A model generated the notes under the pieces. It had not been told where the DNA came from. It was given only the letters and a program-made list of their open reading frames with translations, and did not search any database. From Lacrimispora sphenoides JCM 1415 (GTDB taxonomy: Bacteria; Bacillota; Clostridia; Lachnospirales; Lachnospiraceae), in assembly GCF_900105615.1 (NCBI RefSeq), contig NZ_LT630003.1, positions 4,523,501 through 4,587,500 on the forward strand: DNA of 64,000 nucleotides, read 5' to 3'. Of this stretch, positions 1 to 9,340 are shown one piece after another. The translations under genes and the position numbers were made by a program. Position 1 is the first letter of the stretch, and every line of letters begins with the position of its first letter.

Positions 1-897
1 TTTACAGCCCTGGAACGGCTGAAGGCATATGGGGAAGACCATAAGATAGAGCTTTTGCTCATTAGTTCCTCCGTTTCCAGGGAGGATATAGAAAAAATAG
101 CCGCTGCCGTTGTGATCATACTGGCTGACGGTGAGTCAGTCCCTCCGGGAGGACAGTATCCAAGCGTTTATAAATATCAGGCGGCTGACAGTCTGATGCG
201 GGAGGTGATGAATTACTACTGTGACGATCCCGGAGATCCGGGTTATTCCATGGTTTCAAAGACGGGGAGGATCATAGGAGTCTATTCTCCCATCAACCGG
301 TGCTTAAAGACCTCTTTTGCCCTTACCATGGGACAGCTTCTGGCCCGGGATTTAAAGGTTCTTTATTTAAACTTTGAGGATTGCTCGGGATTTCGGCGGC
401 TGATCGGAGAAGAGTATAAGGGAGGTTTGTCTGATCTTTTATATTATTACAGCCAGGAAGGTTTTCACTGGGTACGCCTTGGATCCATCGTCTATACCTG
501 GGGGGAGCTGGATTATGTGCCGCCGGTGCAATACCCTGAGGACCTTTGCCAGGTGACCGGGCAGGTGATGGCAGAGCTGGTAACCCGCATTGCCATGGAA
601 AGTGTTTATGAATCCATTATTCTGGATTTAGGCCAATTCGGCAAGAAAGCTTCAGAGGTGCTGGAGATATGCGATGCAGTATATATGCCGGTAAAGGATG
701 ACTGCGTATCTGCAGCAAAGATAGAAGAGTTTGAGGAATACCTGGTGTCATCCGGCCATGAGTTTCTTAAAAACCGGATTCAGAAAATAAAGCCTCCCTA
801 TCACTGCAGCTTTGGACGGAAAGACAACTATCTGGAACAACTCTTATGGGGAGAATTGGGAGATTATACAAGACAGCTTTTGAGGAAACAGCCATAA
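1..897 (+). CDS. CpaE/TadZ-like ATPase-fold protein of the Tad pilus (5' end missing)
   Basis: The reading frame is open from base 1, so the true start lies before the window; 298 codons are visible. In Tad systems CpaE/TadZ is a MinD/ParA-like protein that places the pilus machine at the membrane. Here a stretch around visible residues 80-110 (TGRIIGVYSPINRCLKTS) sits where the deviant Walker A P-loop of this family lies, but it lacks a clear GKT, so ATP binding is doubtful. It is followed by a hydrophobic strand ending in LYLNFED. The assignment rests partly on position: it lies immediately upstream of cpaF in an otherwise complete tad operon. The family is inferred; the degenerate P-loop is seen directly. 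Confidence 0.7.
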   Translation, partial: FTALERLKAYGEDHKIELLLISSSVSREDIEKIAAAVVIILADGESVPPGGQYPSVYKYQAADSLMREVMNYYCDDPGDPGYSMVSKTGRIIGVYSPINRCLKTSFALTMGQLLARDLKVLYLNFEDCSGFRRLIGEEYKGGLSDLLYYYSQEGFHWVRLGSIVYTWGELDYVPPVQYPEDLCQVTGQVMAELVTRIAMESVYESIILDLGQFGKKASEVLEICDAVYMPVKDDCVSAAKIEEFEEYLVSSGHEFLKNRIQKIKPPYHCSFGRKDNYLEQLLWGELGDYTRQLLRKQP

Positions 898-929
898 GCG
901 GTAAAGAAATTGTACAAGGAGGAACAGCC

Positions 930-2150
930 ATGGACGATGAGGAAAGAAGGAAGCTTCGGGAAGAAATCATGAAAGAGCTGGATGAACGGCAGCAGGTAAC
1001 GGATGAGGAGCTTTATGACATCATAGACCGCAGAATTTTGGAGTATGGGCAGATCAGTTTTCTTCCCCTAAAAGATAAGAAGGAGCTTCGGGGTAGGCTT
1101 TTTGATTCTTTCCGGCGGCTTGGGGTCCTTCAGGAGCTGGTAGATGATGAGGATGTGACAGAGATCATGGTAAATGGGGCAGACCATGTCTTTGTGGAGA
1201 AAAACGGGCGTATGGAGCAGTGGGTCAGAGCCTTTGACAGTCAGGAGCAGCTAGAGGATACCATTCAGCAGATCGTCAGCAGAGTAAACCGTACGGTAAA
1301 TGTATCAAGGCCCATCGCGGATGCCAGGTTATCTGATGGTTCCAGGGTCCATGTCGTGCTGCCGCCCATTGCCTTAGACGGCCCCGCTGTGACCATCCGT
1401 AAGTTTCCAAAGCCCATTACCATGACCAGGCTGCTAAAGCTGGGCTCGGTTACGGAAGAGGCTGCGGATTTTCTAAAATGCATTGTAGGGGCGGGATACA
1501 ATATATTTATCAGCGGGGGAACCAATTCGGGAAAAAGTACGTTTCTCAATGCCCTGTCCGCCTACATCCCCGGGGATGAGCGGATTGTGACCATTGAAGA
1601 TTCCGCGGAACTGAAGATTGCTCATATTCCCAATCTGGTGCGGCTTGAAACAAGAGAGGCCAATGGAGAGGGTGATGGGGAAGTGTCCATTGGTGATCTG
1701 ATCCGGGCTGCACTCAGAATGAATCCCAGCAGAATAATCGTTGGAGAGGTGAGAGGAAAGGAGGCTTTGGACATGATATCAGCCATGAACACCGGCCATG
1801 ACGGAAGCCTCAGCACCGGCCATGGAAACAGTCCCAGAGACATGCTTTCCAGGCTGGAGACTATGGTGCTTATGGGAGCAGATATCCCATTGGCAGCAGC
1901 CAGAAGCCAGGTTGCGGCAGCAATTGATATCTTAATTCATTTGGGACGGCTCAGAGATAAAAGCAGGAGGGTCCTGTCCATTGTGGAGGTAATTGGCTAT
2001 GAGAACGGAGAAATCAGGCTTAATCCGCTATACAGGTTTGAGGAAGATTATGGGAATCTGGAAGAAGGACAGGTTGTTCATGGAAGCCTTAAAAAAGTGG
2101 GAATTATTCAAAACGCCGAAAAACTTAAAGCAGCAGGCATTGAAATATGA
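930..2150 (+). CDS. cpaF: Tad pilus assembly ATPase CpaF (TadA-type, type II/IV secretion ATPase)
   Basis: Hexameric cytoplasmic ATPase that powers Flp pilus assembly. The start at ATG 930 is chosen because AAGGAGG lies 7-8 bases upstream; the frame is open further 5' but overlaps the previous gene. Of 406 residues, the N-terminal domain contains the typical DDEDVTEIMVNG stretch, the Walker A is GGTNSGKST near residue 196, the Walker B region is RIIVGEVRGKEALDM near 267, and the His box is TGHDGSLSTGHGNS just after it. Length and motifs are standard for CpaF. It lies 32 bp after the CpaE-like gene and overlaps the start of the TadB gene, as expected for one transcript. Confidence 0.95.
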   Translation: MDDEERRKLREEIMKELDERQQVTDEELYDIIDRRILEYGQISFLPLKDKKELRGRLFDSFRRLGVLQELVDDEDVTEIMVNGADHVFVEKNGRMEQWVRAFDSQEQLEDTIQQIVSRVNRTVNVSRPIADARLSDGSRVHVVLPPIALDGPAVTIRKFPKPITMTRLLKLGSVTEEAADFLKCIVGAGYNIFISGGTNSGKSTFLNALSAYIPGDERIVTIEDSAELKIAHIPNLVRLETREANGEGDGEVSIGDLIRAALRMNPSRIIVGEVRGKEALDMISAMNTGHDGSLSTGHGNSPRDMLSRLETMVLMGADIPLAAARSQVAAAIDILIHLGRLRDKSRRVLSIVEVIGYENGEIRLNPLYRFEEDYGNLEEGQVVHGSLKKVGIIQNAEKLKAAGIEI

Positions 2151-2877
2151 AACCTATGATCTGACACCCGTTCAGTGGTGCCTGTATGGTCTTCAGGGCC
2201 TGTCAATTGCAGGGATTTTCGCTTACATCTTTTACCGCAGCATCCTATCATTCCTGTTGTTTGCCCCAATGGTTTTTATATTTCCCATGATTAAAAAAAG
2301 AGAACTGAAGGAAGGCCGGCTTCAGCAGTTAAATCTGGAATTTAAGGAGGGCATCCTTCTTTTAGCCTCCTTCCTAAGTGCCGGTTATTCTGTGGAGAAC
2401 GCGTTTTCTGCTTCCGTAAAGGAATTGGGTCTGCTTTTCGGGGAGGAGGGGATGGTTTCCAGGGAATTTAAGCATATTGAAAGCCAGATCCGGATGAACC
2501 GTTCGGTCGAGCTGGCGCTTTCCGATTTTGCAGGCCGAAGCGGCCTTGATGATGTTAAGAACTTTGCGGAGGTATTTGCTGCGGCTAAACGAAGCGGAGG
2601 TGAACTGGTTATGATCATAAGCCACACGGCGGATGCAATAAGGGACAAGGTACAGGTAAGACAGGAGATTTTAACGATGACAGCCTCAAAACAGTTTGAA
2701 CAGAAAATTATGAGCATGATCCCCTTTTTTATTGTCCTTTATATTGATCTGACTTCTCCAGGCTTTTTTAACATCATGTACAGTACGGGAATCGGAAGGA
2801 TTCTTATGACCCTGTGCATGATCATTTACATCGCTGCCCTGGGGATTTCAAGATGGATTATGAGGATTGAGATATGA
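2080..2877 (+). CDS. tadB: TadB-like inner-membrane platform protein (T2SF domain)
   Basis: Polytopic membrane protein that, with a TadC partner, forms the platform on which CpaF acts. The type II secretion F domain is recognisable in the central part (LEFKEGILLLASFLSAGYSVENAF). Membrane segments lie near the N-terminus (residues about 30-65) and at the C-terminus (about 220-262). The start is uncertain because the frame is open back to 1993 inside cpaF. ATG 2080 has AAGGA ten bases upstream; ATG 2050 is a second candidate with GAGGAAG nearby. The gene overlaps cpaF by about 70 bp and its stop overlaps the next ATG by 4 bp, which suggests translational coupling. Confidence 0.85.
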   Translation: MEALKKWELFKTPKNLKQQALKYETYDLTPVQWCLYGLQGLSIAGIFAYIFYRSILSFLLFAPMVFIFPMIKKRELKEGRLQQLNLEFKEGILLLASFLSAGYSVENAFSASVKELGLLFGEEGMVSREFKHIESQIRMNRSVELALSDFAGRSGLDDVKNFAEVFAAAKRSGGELVMIISHTADAIRDKVQVRQEILTMTASKQFEQKIMSMIPFFIVLYIDLTSPGFFNIMYSTGIGRILMTLCMIIYIAALGISRWIMRIEI

Positions 2878-4124
2878 AAAGAACATGGAGATTTCCTTTT
2901 ACAAAGATACAGATGGCCTGCGTTGTTTTCGGGATTGCCTTATATGTTGCTTTTGAGCTGTATTATGCAGTGGGCGGGCAGGCGGTAACGGAAGGGGGAG
3001 GGCTTAAACGGGCAGGGCCGGGGCACGGAGAGATTACATATGATATCCAGGTATCCGGGCTTGACCGGGAGAATGGGGACAGGAAGATACCGGTGAGAAT
3101 CCCTGTCAGGGAGCGGCAGTATGGGGCGGAAGAGGCAAAGGAGCTGTTTCAAAGGATCCGGCCTGAACTGACACGGCAGATGCTGGGGGAAAATGAGTCC
3201 CTTGAGGAGGTGAGAGAAAGTTTAAATTTAAAGAACAGTCTTGGAGATTATGGGCTTAGAATCAGCTGGGAGTCTGATAATCCCCAGGTGATCGATTCCT
3301 TTGGAATTGTTCACAATGAGGAAATACCAGAAGAAGGAGAGCAGGTCTGGTTAAGGGCCAGAGTGACGGATGGGCGCCATGAGGACCGATATGAGTTTAA
3401 AGTGACGGTTTACCCGGCCTCCCTTACCAAGGACGAAAAAGCAGCCGCAGACTTTCTTCAGTGGATAGGCCAGATGGATATGAAACAGCAGACGGAGGAT
3501 CGCCTGCTACTGCCCTCAGTTTATGAGGGGAACCGGCTGATGTATTTTAAGCCTGAAGAGGCGGATTACCGGATATTGCCGGTGCTGGGGTTTTTACTGG
3601 CGGCTCTCCTGCACGTAAAAGAAGAGTTTGACAGGAAAAGTCAGGCGAAGATACGTGAGCAGCAATTGCTGTTTGATTATTCTGAGGTGGTTTCCAAGCT
3701 GGTAGTCTATATCGGAGCAGGTCTTACCGTCCGTGGAGCCTGGGAGAGGATTGCGGCTGGCTATAAGGAGGCCGTAAAGCAGGGGAAAAGAAGCGCACGT
3801 CCGACGTATGAGGAGATGGTGAAGACAGCAAGTCAGATAAGCAGCGGGCTGTCGGAAGGACGGGCTTACAGTGAATTTGGAAGGCGATGCGGCTTACAGG
3901 CCTACATAAAGCTCTCCACTCTCCTGGAACAGAGTCAGAAAAACGGAAGCAGGCAGCTTCGCCCGGCTTTGGAGCTTGAGATGGCTTCAGCCTTTGAGCT
4001 AAGGAAGAACCTGGCGAAAAAGCTGGGGGAAGAAGCAGGAACCAAACTTTTGCTGCCCCTGTTTATGATGCTGGGGGTGGTCATGGTCATGATCGTCGTG
4101 CCTGCGTTCCTGTCATTTTATTAG
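2874..4124 (+). CDS. TadC-like platform protein with an N-terminal Ig-like domain
   Basis: 416 residues. An N-terminal membrane anchor (residues 8-28) is followed by about 190 extracytoplasmic residues. The stretch around residues 105-185 (ISWESDNPQVIDSFG, then a strand-rich part ending KVTVYPAS) has the look of the atrophied bacterial Ig-like domains found in Firmicutes surface proteins. A second membrane segment near 225-240 leads to the cytoplasmic T2SF-like half (YIGAGLTVRGAWERI) and a C-terminal hydrophobic segment. It overlaps tadB by ATGA. In many Tad systems TadC is only the T2SF half, so the added external domain is the distinctive feature. The TadC role is inferred from order and the C-terminal half. 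Confidence 0.75.
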   Translation: MKRTWRFPFTKIQMACVVFGIALYVAFELYYAVGGQAVTEGGGLKRAGPGHGEITYDIQVSGLDRENGDRKIPVRIPVRERQYGAEEAKELFQRIRPELTRQMLGENESLEEVRESLNLKNSLGDYGLRISWESDNPQVIDSFGIVHNEEIPEEGEQVWLRARVTDGRHEDRYEFKVTVYPASLTKDEKAAADFLQWIGQMDMKQQTEDRLLLPSVYEGNRLMYFKPEEADYRILPVLGFLLAALLHVKEEFDRKSQAKIREQQLLFDYSEVVSKLVVYIGAGLTVRGAWERIAAGYKEAVKQGKRSARPTYEEMVKTASQISSGLSEGRAYSEFGRRCGLQAYIKLSTLLEQSQKNGSRQLRPALELEMASAFELRKNLAKKLGEEAGTKLLLPLFMMLGVVMVMIVVPAFLSFY

Positions 4125-4136
4125 AAGGGAGGTGAT

Positions 4137-4325
4137 ATGATGCTGACAACGGTAAACAGTCAGATCCTGGATTTCTTTAAGGAAGAAGACGGAGTAGGCG
4201 TGATTGAAGTAGTGCTGATTCTGGTGGTGTTAATCGGACTTGTCATTATTTTTAAAAAGCAGATAACGACTCTTCTTGATAACATATTCAAGGAAATCAA
4301 CAGCCAGTCTAAAGAGGTGTATTGA
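4137..4325 (+). CDS. Flp-type IVb pilin subunit
   Basis: A 62-residue protein, the size of a Flp/Flp1-like pilin, and the major structural subunit of the pilus. After a short acidic leader (FFKEEDGVGVIEVV) comes one hydrophobic helix of about 20 residues (IEVVLILVVLIGLVIIF), then a short charged tail. The Glu five residues after the likely processing Gly (G-VGVIE) matches the conserved Glu5 of type IV pilins, so cleavage by the prepilin peptidase encoded at 7212 is expected. A strong AAGGGAGGTGAT site precedes two adjacent ATG codons (4137 and 4140). Its stop overlaps the next start as TGATG. Confidence 0.85.
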   Translation: MMLTTVNSQILDFFKEEDGVGVIEVVLILVVLIGLVIIFKKQITTLLDNIFKEINSQSKEVY

Positions 4326-6211
4326 TGCGCAAAAGCGGGCAGGTAACAGTGTTTTTCAGTTTAGCTCTTTTATGCATATTCAGCCTGATGTGCGGACTTT
4401 TAGAGTCCGCACGGACTGCAGGAACCAGGTGTTATCTAAAGCTGGCGGCCGATTCTTCCATGGACTCTGTATTCAGCAGGTTTCACAGAGAAGCCTGGGA
4501 TAAATACCGTCTCTTTCTTCTGGAATGTGAGAATGGCGAGGAACTTGAAAAAGCATGGAAGGGATTTATGGAGCCCTATATGGACAGCTCCGGCTGGTAT
4601 ACCATGGATATGGAAAAGGCGGATACAATGCAGCTTTTCCGTATCACTGATGGGGGAGGGCAGTATTTAAAGAAGGAGATTCTGGACTATATGAAGTATG
4701 GAATATTTGAAAATATGACAGATGAAAAGGGTGCAGAAGCCCTGCTTAAGAACTTAAAGGAAGCAAAAGCAGTGAAACGGTTATCCGGATCGTTTCGTGA
4801 CCATGAAAGGGAAGCGGTCCGGTTGGAAAGGGCTTTGGAAGATATCAATGATTCTTTAAAGCGGCAGAAGGAATACTGGCGGTCTGCTTATGAAAGAATC
4901 AGGGATTATGATGGTCCAGGTTTTCGTAGAGAAGCAGATCTTTTGGAGCGGGAAATGAACCGGATTCCTTCCCTTGTAAAAGCCTATGGGAAGAAGGCAG
5001 ATGATTTAAAAAACAGCTTAAGTGGAACTAACAATGACTTATTTGCGGCTCAGGCTGAATTGAGCCAGGAAGTACGTGAAACTTTTATTGGGGATACCTC
5101 TTGCTATGGATCCTATGTAAATCAGGATGGGGAGCGAAGGCGGGAAATTGAGGCTCTGCCAGCTAAGATGGAACAGATAAAACAGGTGAAGGAACAGGCA
5201 GGGAAGCGCTCCTCTGAGGTAGAGCAGATCATTGATAACTGGGATAGTGATGATGAAGAGGATGACGGCCCGGATCTGTCTGGACTATGGGGATCTGTAG
5301 GGGAACTATGGGCAAAGGCTGACATCCCCTCTCTTTCTTATTCCAATGGGGTGAAGGACCCGGAAAAGCAGAGATTTTTGGAACAGTTAGAAGGTTTTAT
5401 ACAGACAGGGCTCTTATCCCTGGTTCTGCCCGATGGAAAGGAAATATCCAAAGGTATATTGTCTGACGATTCTTTTCCTTCCGTTACCTGCGGAGATGGC
5501 CAGGTGCTGGAGACAGGCCTTTTGGACAGGCTTCTGTTTGGGGAGTATTGCGGCCGTTTTCTTACAAATGTTCTTTCAGAGGAGGATAAGGAGGTAATGT
5601 ACGAATTGGAATATCTGGTTTCAGGAAAGAAAACAGATGAGGAAAACTTAAAGCAGACAGTTTTAGAGGTTCTCATGATCAGGGAAGGCATGAACCTAAT
5701 CCATATTCTTTCAGACGGCCAGAAACGAGAGGAGGCAATGTCTCTTGCCGGCCTTATTACCGGAGCCGTGGGTCTGGCTCCTCTAACCGGGATCGTTGCA
5801 TTTTTTGTGATGAGCATCTGGGCGCTTGGGGAGGCGATTGTGGATGTGAGAATGCTTCTAGAAGGGAAAAATGTGGTCTTTCTTAAGTCAAGAAACACAT
5901 GGAAGCTATCCCTAGATGACCTTTTGGAATTAGGAAGAACGGGAACATGCGAAGGTGGGAAAGAGGATGAAGACGGAATTGATTATACCGGCTATTTGAA
6001 GCTTCTTCTTTTCCCGGGAGAATCCGGACAGCAGCATTACCGTCTGATGGATGTGATCCAGATGAATTTATGCAGGAAACAGGAGGATTTTCGCATGGAT
6101 AACTGCGTTTATCAGGCGGAAGTAAGGGGAACTGTGAGATCAAGGCATATGTTTTTCGGAGGAAATAATCCCTCCTATCCAGTGGAAGTCCGGACAGAAA
6201 AAGCATATTAA
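4325..6211 (+). CDS. DUF5702-type Tad-associated membrane protein
   Basis: 628 residues. The N-terminus RKSGQVTVFFSLALLCIFSL is a pilin-like signal/anchor of the kind seen in TadE/TadG-like pseudopilins. A long, charged, coiled-coil-like body follows (residues about 130-330), with an acidic patch DSDDEEDDGPD near 308. Two hydrophobic segments near 470-510 (GLITGAVGLAPLTGIVAFFV) suggest a second membrane anchor. Proteins of this build sit in Tad loci of Lachnospiraceae and carry the name DUF5702; the biochemical role is unknown. ATG 4325 is preferred over TTG 4322 because AGAGGTG lies upstream. Tight coupling to the pilin supports a role in pilus assembly or export. Confidence 0.7.
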   Translation: MRKSGQVTVFFSLALLCIFSLMCGLLESARTAGTRCYLKLAADSSMDSVFSRFHREAWDKYRLFLLECENGEELEKAWKGFMEPYMDSSGWYTMDMEKADTMQLFRITDGGGQYLKKEILDYMKYGIFENMTDEKGAEALLKNLKEAKAVKRLSGSFRDHEREAVRLERALEDINDSLKRQKEYWRSAYERIRDYDGPGFRREADLLEREMNRIPSLVKAYGKKADDLKNSLSGTNNDLFAAQAELSQEVRETFIGDTSCYGSYVNQDGERRREIEALPAKMEQIKQVKEQAGKRSSEVEQIIDNWDSDDEEDDGPDLSGLWGSVGELWAKADIPSLSYSNGVKDPEKQRFLEQLEGFIQTGLLSLVLPDGKEISKGILSDDSFPSVTCGDGQVLETGLLDRLLFGEYCGRFLTNVLSEEDKEVMYELEYLVSGKKTDEENLKQTVLEVLMIREGMNLIHILSDGQKREEAMSLAGLITGAVGLAPLTGIVAFFVMSIWALGEAIVDVRMLLEGKNVVFLKSRNTWKLSLDDLLELGRTGTCEGGKEDEDGIDYTGYLKLLLFPGESGQQHYRLMDVIQMNLCRKQEDFRMDNCVYQAEVRGTVRSRHMFFGGNNPSYPVEVRTEKAY

Positions 6212-6275
6212 TGGCTGCTTGCAGATATTCCTTTATGCCCGGTGTGGTGAAAAAATGGTAAGGAGGTGGATGATC

Positions 6276-7199
6276 ATGCCCTTTTTCAAGGAGTTCTATA
6301 GAAAAAATAATAAAAAAATTGTTACTCTCCAGGTACAAATCCCCTTCATGAAACAAGGATTCCTTGTAAAAAGGGTATTATCATCTGCCTCCTGCCACCG
6401 AAAAAAGGGAAGCCTGACCATAGAGGCTGCCCTGGTCCTGCCACTTTTCCTTTTTTTTATGGTGATTCTCATGCTTCCCATGGGGGTTATGAAGGAAGGT
6501 AGGCGAATACAAACCGCTCTGGAAGCAGCAGGAGAAGAAGTCAGCCAGTATGCTTATGTTTTGCAACAGCTTAAACTGGGAGAAGAGGTGCATGCCAAAG
6601 AAATCGATGGTTTTTCAGACGAGTTTTTAGAAGGACTCACAGAGGAAGGAATCCTTCTCTTTGTCAGAAAGCGGGTGGAAGGACGGGCAGGGTTTAAACG
6701 GCTTGAATCAGCGTCCTTTGCACGTTCCACCGTATTAGCGGACGGAGAGACCATTGATCTGATTATGGATTACCGGGTAAGAATTCCATTTTCTGTTTTT
6801 GGCTTAAGCAGCATACCCATGACCGCCAGATGCTGCCGGAGGGCCTGGATCGGCCAGGAGGGAGGCCGCAGCGGAAAGAATGGAACGGAGGATGAGCTTG
6901 TATACATTGGAAAGGCGAGTACAAGATACCACCGCCAACGGACCTGCCATTACTTATACAATAATATAGTACAGATTTCTTTTAAGGAAATTGAAACTGT
7001 TCGTAATTTAACCGGCGGTAAATATAAACCCTGCAGCAGATGCGGCAGATTTGCAGAGGAGAGCGGCAGCGTATATATCATGCCATCAGGAGAGCGGTAT
7101 CACAGTGACAGGAATTGCTCCTCTATCATGGCATATGTGGAGGCTGTCCCCTTATCCCAGGTACGCCATCTGGGACCGTGCTCCTACTGTTCTCAATAG
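6276..7199 (+). CDS. TadE-like pseudopilin with a C-terminal cysteine-rich domain
   Basis: 307 residues from ATG 6276, which is chosen because AAGGAGGTG lies nine bases upstream; the frame is open back to 6219. Residues about 45-75 hold a TadE-type signal (KKGSLTIEAALVLPLFLFFM) with the conserved Glu. The C-terminal 100 residues contain two similar units, each with a Y-H-x(n)-C motif and a C-S-x-C-type pair: TRYHRQRTCHYL with CSRCGR, then ERYHSDRNCSS with CSYCSQ. The His/Cys spacing suggests metal binding or disulphides outside the cell. This internal duplication is not part of a typical TadE. Role inferred as a minor pilin or tip component. Confidence 0.7.
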   Translation: MPFFKEFYRKNNKKIVTLQVQIPFMKQGFLVKRVLSSASCHRKKGSLTIEAALVLPLFLFFMVILMLPMGVMKEGRRIQTALEAAGEEVSQYAYVLQQLKLGEEVHAKEIDGFSDEFLEGLTEEGILLFVRKRVEGRAGFKRLESASFARSTVLADGETIDLIMDYRVRIPFSVFGLSSIPMTARCCRRAWIGQEGGRSGKNGTEDELVYIGKASTRYHRQRTCHYLYNNIVQISFKEIETVRNLTGGKYKPCSRCGRFAEESGSVYIMPSGERYHSDRNCSSIMAYVEAVPLSQVRHLGPCSYCSQ

Positions 7200-7211
7200 G
7201 GAGGTACCTCT

Positions 7212-7646
7212 ATGGTGGAAAGCGTAAATAAAATTATATTTGGAGTATTTTTATTGGCGGCTGCCTGGGAAGACGGAAGAGAAAAGGCTGTCAGCGTATG
7301 GCTTTTTCAGGCAGCAGGCATGGCCGGACTGATTCTGGCTCTTTTACAGGGAGATATTGGCAGAGAACGGCTGTCAAGCTGTATGATAGGAGCTGGACTC
7401 CTTCTTTTAAGCCGATTAACAGGTGAGGCAATCGGAATTGGAGATGGTTGGTTTTTTGTAGTCAGCGGCCTGTTTTTAAGAGCATGTTTGAATCTGAAGT
7501 TATTGATCTGTGGAATTTTTTTAAATGGCATTGTATGCGGTGGAATTTATGTCTGGGGCTGGCTGCGGGGACGGGATTATAAGAAGAAAACGGTACCGTT
7601 TCTGCCATTTCTGGTTCCTGTGTGGATTGGACTGGTGATGCTATGA
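7212..7646 (+). CDS. Prepilin peptidase (A24 family, CpaA/TadV-like)
   Basis: A 144-residue polytopic membrane protein that would cleave the leader peptides of the Flp pilin and the TadE-like pseudopilins. The A24 active-site motif GxGD is visible as GIGDGW near residue 75. The first catalytic Asp is probably in WEDGREK near residue 20. This matches the short, methylase-less peptidases of Tad loci. GGAGGT precedes ATG 7212 by seven bases. The stop overlaps the next start (ATGA). Confidence 0.8.
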   Translation: MVESVNKIIFGVFLLAAAWEDGREKAVSVWLFQAAGMAGLILALLQGDIGRERLSSCMIGAGLLLLSRLTGEAIGIGDGWFFVVSGLFLRACLNLKLLICGIFLNGIVCGGIYVWGWLRGRDYKKKTVPFLPFLVPVWIGLVML

Positions 7647-8032
7647 AGAATAGACTGCAGGGAAGCTATACCGTTGAGGCAGCTTTTATTATGGCAATTG
7701 TTTTATGGGCGCTGATTGTTTCTGTACAAGCTGCTTACCGGTTGAGGGATGAAGTTGTAGGATCAATGGCATTGGGAGAGACGGTGCAAAGACTGCGCCA
7801 TAATGAAACAGAGCCATCTGAAGAAGCTGCCTTGTGGGCAGTCAGAAGGGCCGGTAATCCTTTTTCCTGGAAAAAATATGATTTCCAGATCAAGATGGCA
7901 GGAAACCCAGTAACGGGCAGGAGAGTGGAAGCCTATGGAAGTGCGGGGGCCTGGAAGCTGGAAATGGAACAGGGCGTGTTTGATCCGGAGAATTTTTTAA
8001 GGATGTTGACGCTCATCAATCAGGAGGAATGA
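7643..8032 (+). CDS. Small TadE-like pseudopilin
   Basis: 129 residues from ATG 7643, overlapping the peptidase stop by 4 bp. The N-terminus QGSYTVEAAFIMAIVLWALI is a prepilin-type signal with Gly before the cleavage point and Glu at position +5 of the mature part. A short, mostly soluble domain of about 95 residues follows. No further family signature is recognised. It is probably a minor component processed by the preceding peptidase. Confidence 0.65.
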   Translation: MKNRLQGSYTVEAAFIMAIVLWALIVSVQAAYRLRDEVVGSMALGETVQRLRHNETEPSEEAALWAVRRAGNPFSWKKYDFQIKMAGNPVTGRRVEAYGSAGAWKLEMEQGVFDPENFLRMLTLINQEE

Positions 8033-8033
8033 G

Positions 8034-9338
8034 ATGAAGGCTGTATACAGGCGGGAAATGAAGCACAATTATTTGATCATGGAGCCGGAGGAGAATGGAT
8101 ATGACAGTTATGAAATACATATGATGGCGGCAAACAGGATCGGGGGACTGCTGAAGTTCCATGTAAAACAGGTGGATAATCAGAAATTATATTATTATGA
8201 GATCACCTCAAAGCAGCCCTTAAACAGGGTACTTGAATATCATAGTCTGGGCAGGGAGGAGCTTAAGAAGTTGATAGAGGATATTGGGCGGACTCTGGAC
8301 AGGCTGGAGGCTTACCTGCTTAAGGAAAAACAAATCCTACTAGAGCCAGAATATATTTATGTTGAGCCGGAGCAGTTTACGGTTTCCCTTTGCCTTATTC
8401 CCGGTAGACAAGTGGGATTTCCTGAAGAGATGACCGGGTTGCTGCGGTATCTTCTGGGTAAGGTCAATCACCAGGATAAGGAATGTGTAGTTATGGCGTA
8501 TGGCCTGTATCAGGAAAGTCTTAAGGAAAATTACGGGATGAAGGACCTCCTTGAAATTGCCGGAAAGAATTGTTCCAGCGAAAAAGGAAGTGATGAAAGT
8601 GTACTTCAGACGGAAAAGGACAACAACACGGAAGAGAATCTTAGCTCTCACATTTTGTATTCAATTAACGAGGACATAGAAGAAAGAAGCCGCTTTTTTG
8701 ATGGTAAGGTGAATGGGGTTGTTTTCATTGTCCCGATTTTAGCTATGTTTAGTATTGCCACAGCTTTATGGTTGGTTTTTGGTATGGAAGGGATTCGAAA
8801 ATTCTGGTATGGGGTGCCCATCACCGGGGGGTTCTCAGCATTCGCAGTTTTAGCCATATGGAGAAAAGAGTCCAGGCAGCCAAAGGAGATGATGGTGAAA
8901 AAGGAAGAGCGAGACCGTCAACCAGCGGAAGGCTATGACTGGCAGTTGACATTTGAAGAAGAAATAAAGGAAAAGACGCTAAAACCTGATACAGGAGATG
9001 AGGAAGTATTTCAAACGGCCCTGTTAAACGATACAACGGCTGATAAAAGTATCCGCTTTTTACGTGCAGTTGGTTCTGAATTGGAAGATATCCCAATTAC
9101 TTATGTTCCTTATTTAATTGGAAAGCAGGAAGGCATGGTCGATTGTGTCCTTACTGGAGAAGCCATCAGCAGGATTCACGCCAGGATAGACAGAGAAGGA
9201 GAAGAATACCGGATCAGTGACTTAAATTCTACCAATGGAACCGCTGTGAACGGGCGGGTATTAGAAACAAATGAGACGGTATCGCTGAAAATAGGAGATG
9301 AAGTTTTTATTGCAAATTACCCATTTATATTTACATGA
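8034..9338 (+). CDS. DUF6382 and FHA domain protein, last gene of the tad operon
   Basis: 434 residues. The N-terminal half (residues 1-160) matches the DUF6382 domain of Lachnospiraceae FHA proteins. A membrane hairpin lies at about 223-285 (VVFIVPILAMFSIATALWLVFG). The C-terminal 100 residues form an FHA phosphothreonine-binding domain: YLIGKQEGMVDC, then AISRIHARI, then LNSTNGTAVNG with the conserved Asn. It starts one base after the pseudopilin stop. In this setting it is a candidate link between Ser/Thr phosphorylation and pilus activity; no kinase gene is in the window. Confidence 0.8.
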   Translation: MKAVYRREMKHNYLIMEPEENGYDSYEIHMMAANRIGGLLKFHVKQVDNQKLYYYEITSKQPLNRVLEYHSLGREELKKLIEDIGRTLDRLEAYLLKEKQILLEPEYIYVEPEQFTVSLCLIPGRQVGFPEEMTGLLRYLLGKVNHQDKECVVMAYGLYQESLKENYGMKDLLEIAGKNCSSEKGSDESVLQTEKDNNTEENLSSHILYSINEDIEERSRFFDGKVNGVVFIVPILAMFSIATALWLVFGMEGIRKFWYGVPITGGFSAFAVLAIWRKESRQPKEMMVKKEERDRQPAEGYDWQLTFEEEIKEKTLKPDTGDEEVFQTALLNDTTADKSIRFLRAVGSELEDIPITYVPYLIGKQEGMVDCVLTGEAISRIHARIDREGEEYRISDLNSTNGTAVNGRVLETNETVSLKIGDEVFIANYPFIFT

Positions 9339-9340
9339 AG

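Noticed and set aside
5338..5898. Long minus-strand frame within the DUF5702 gene
   Set aside because: Opposite a continuous operon gene, no ribosome site, composition of a reverse-strand shadow.
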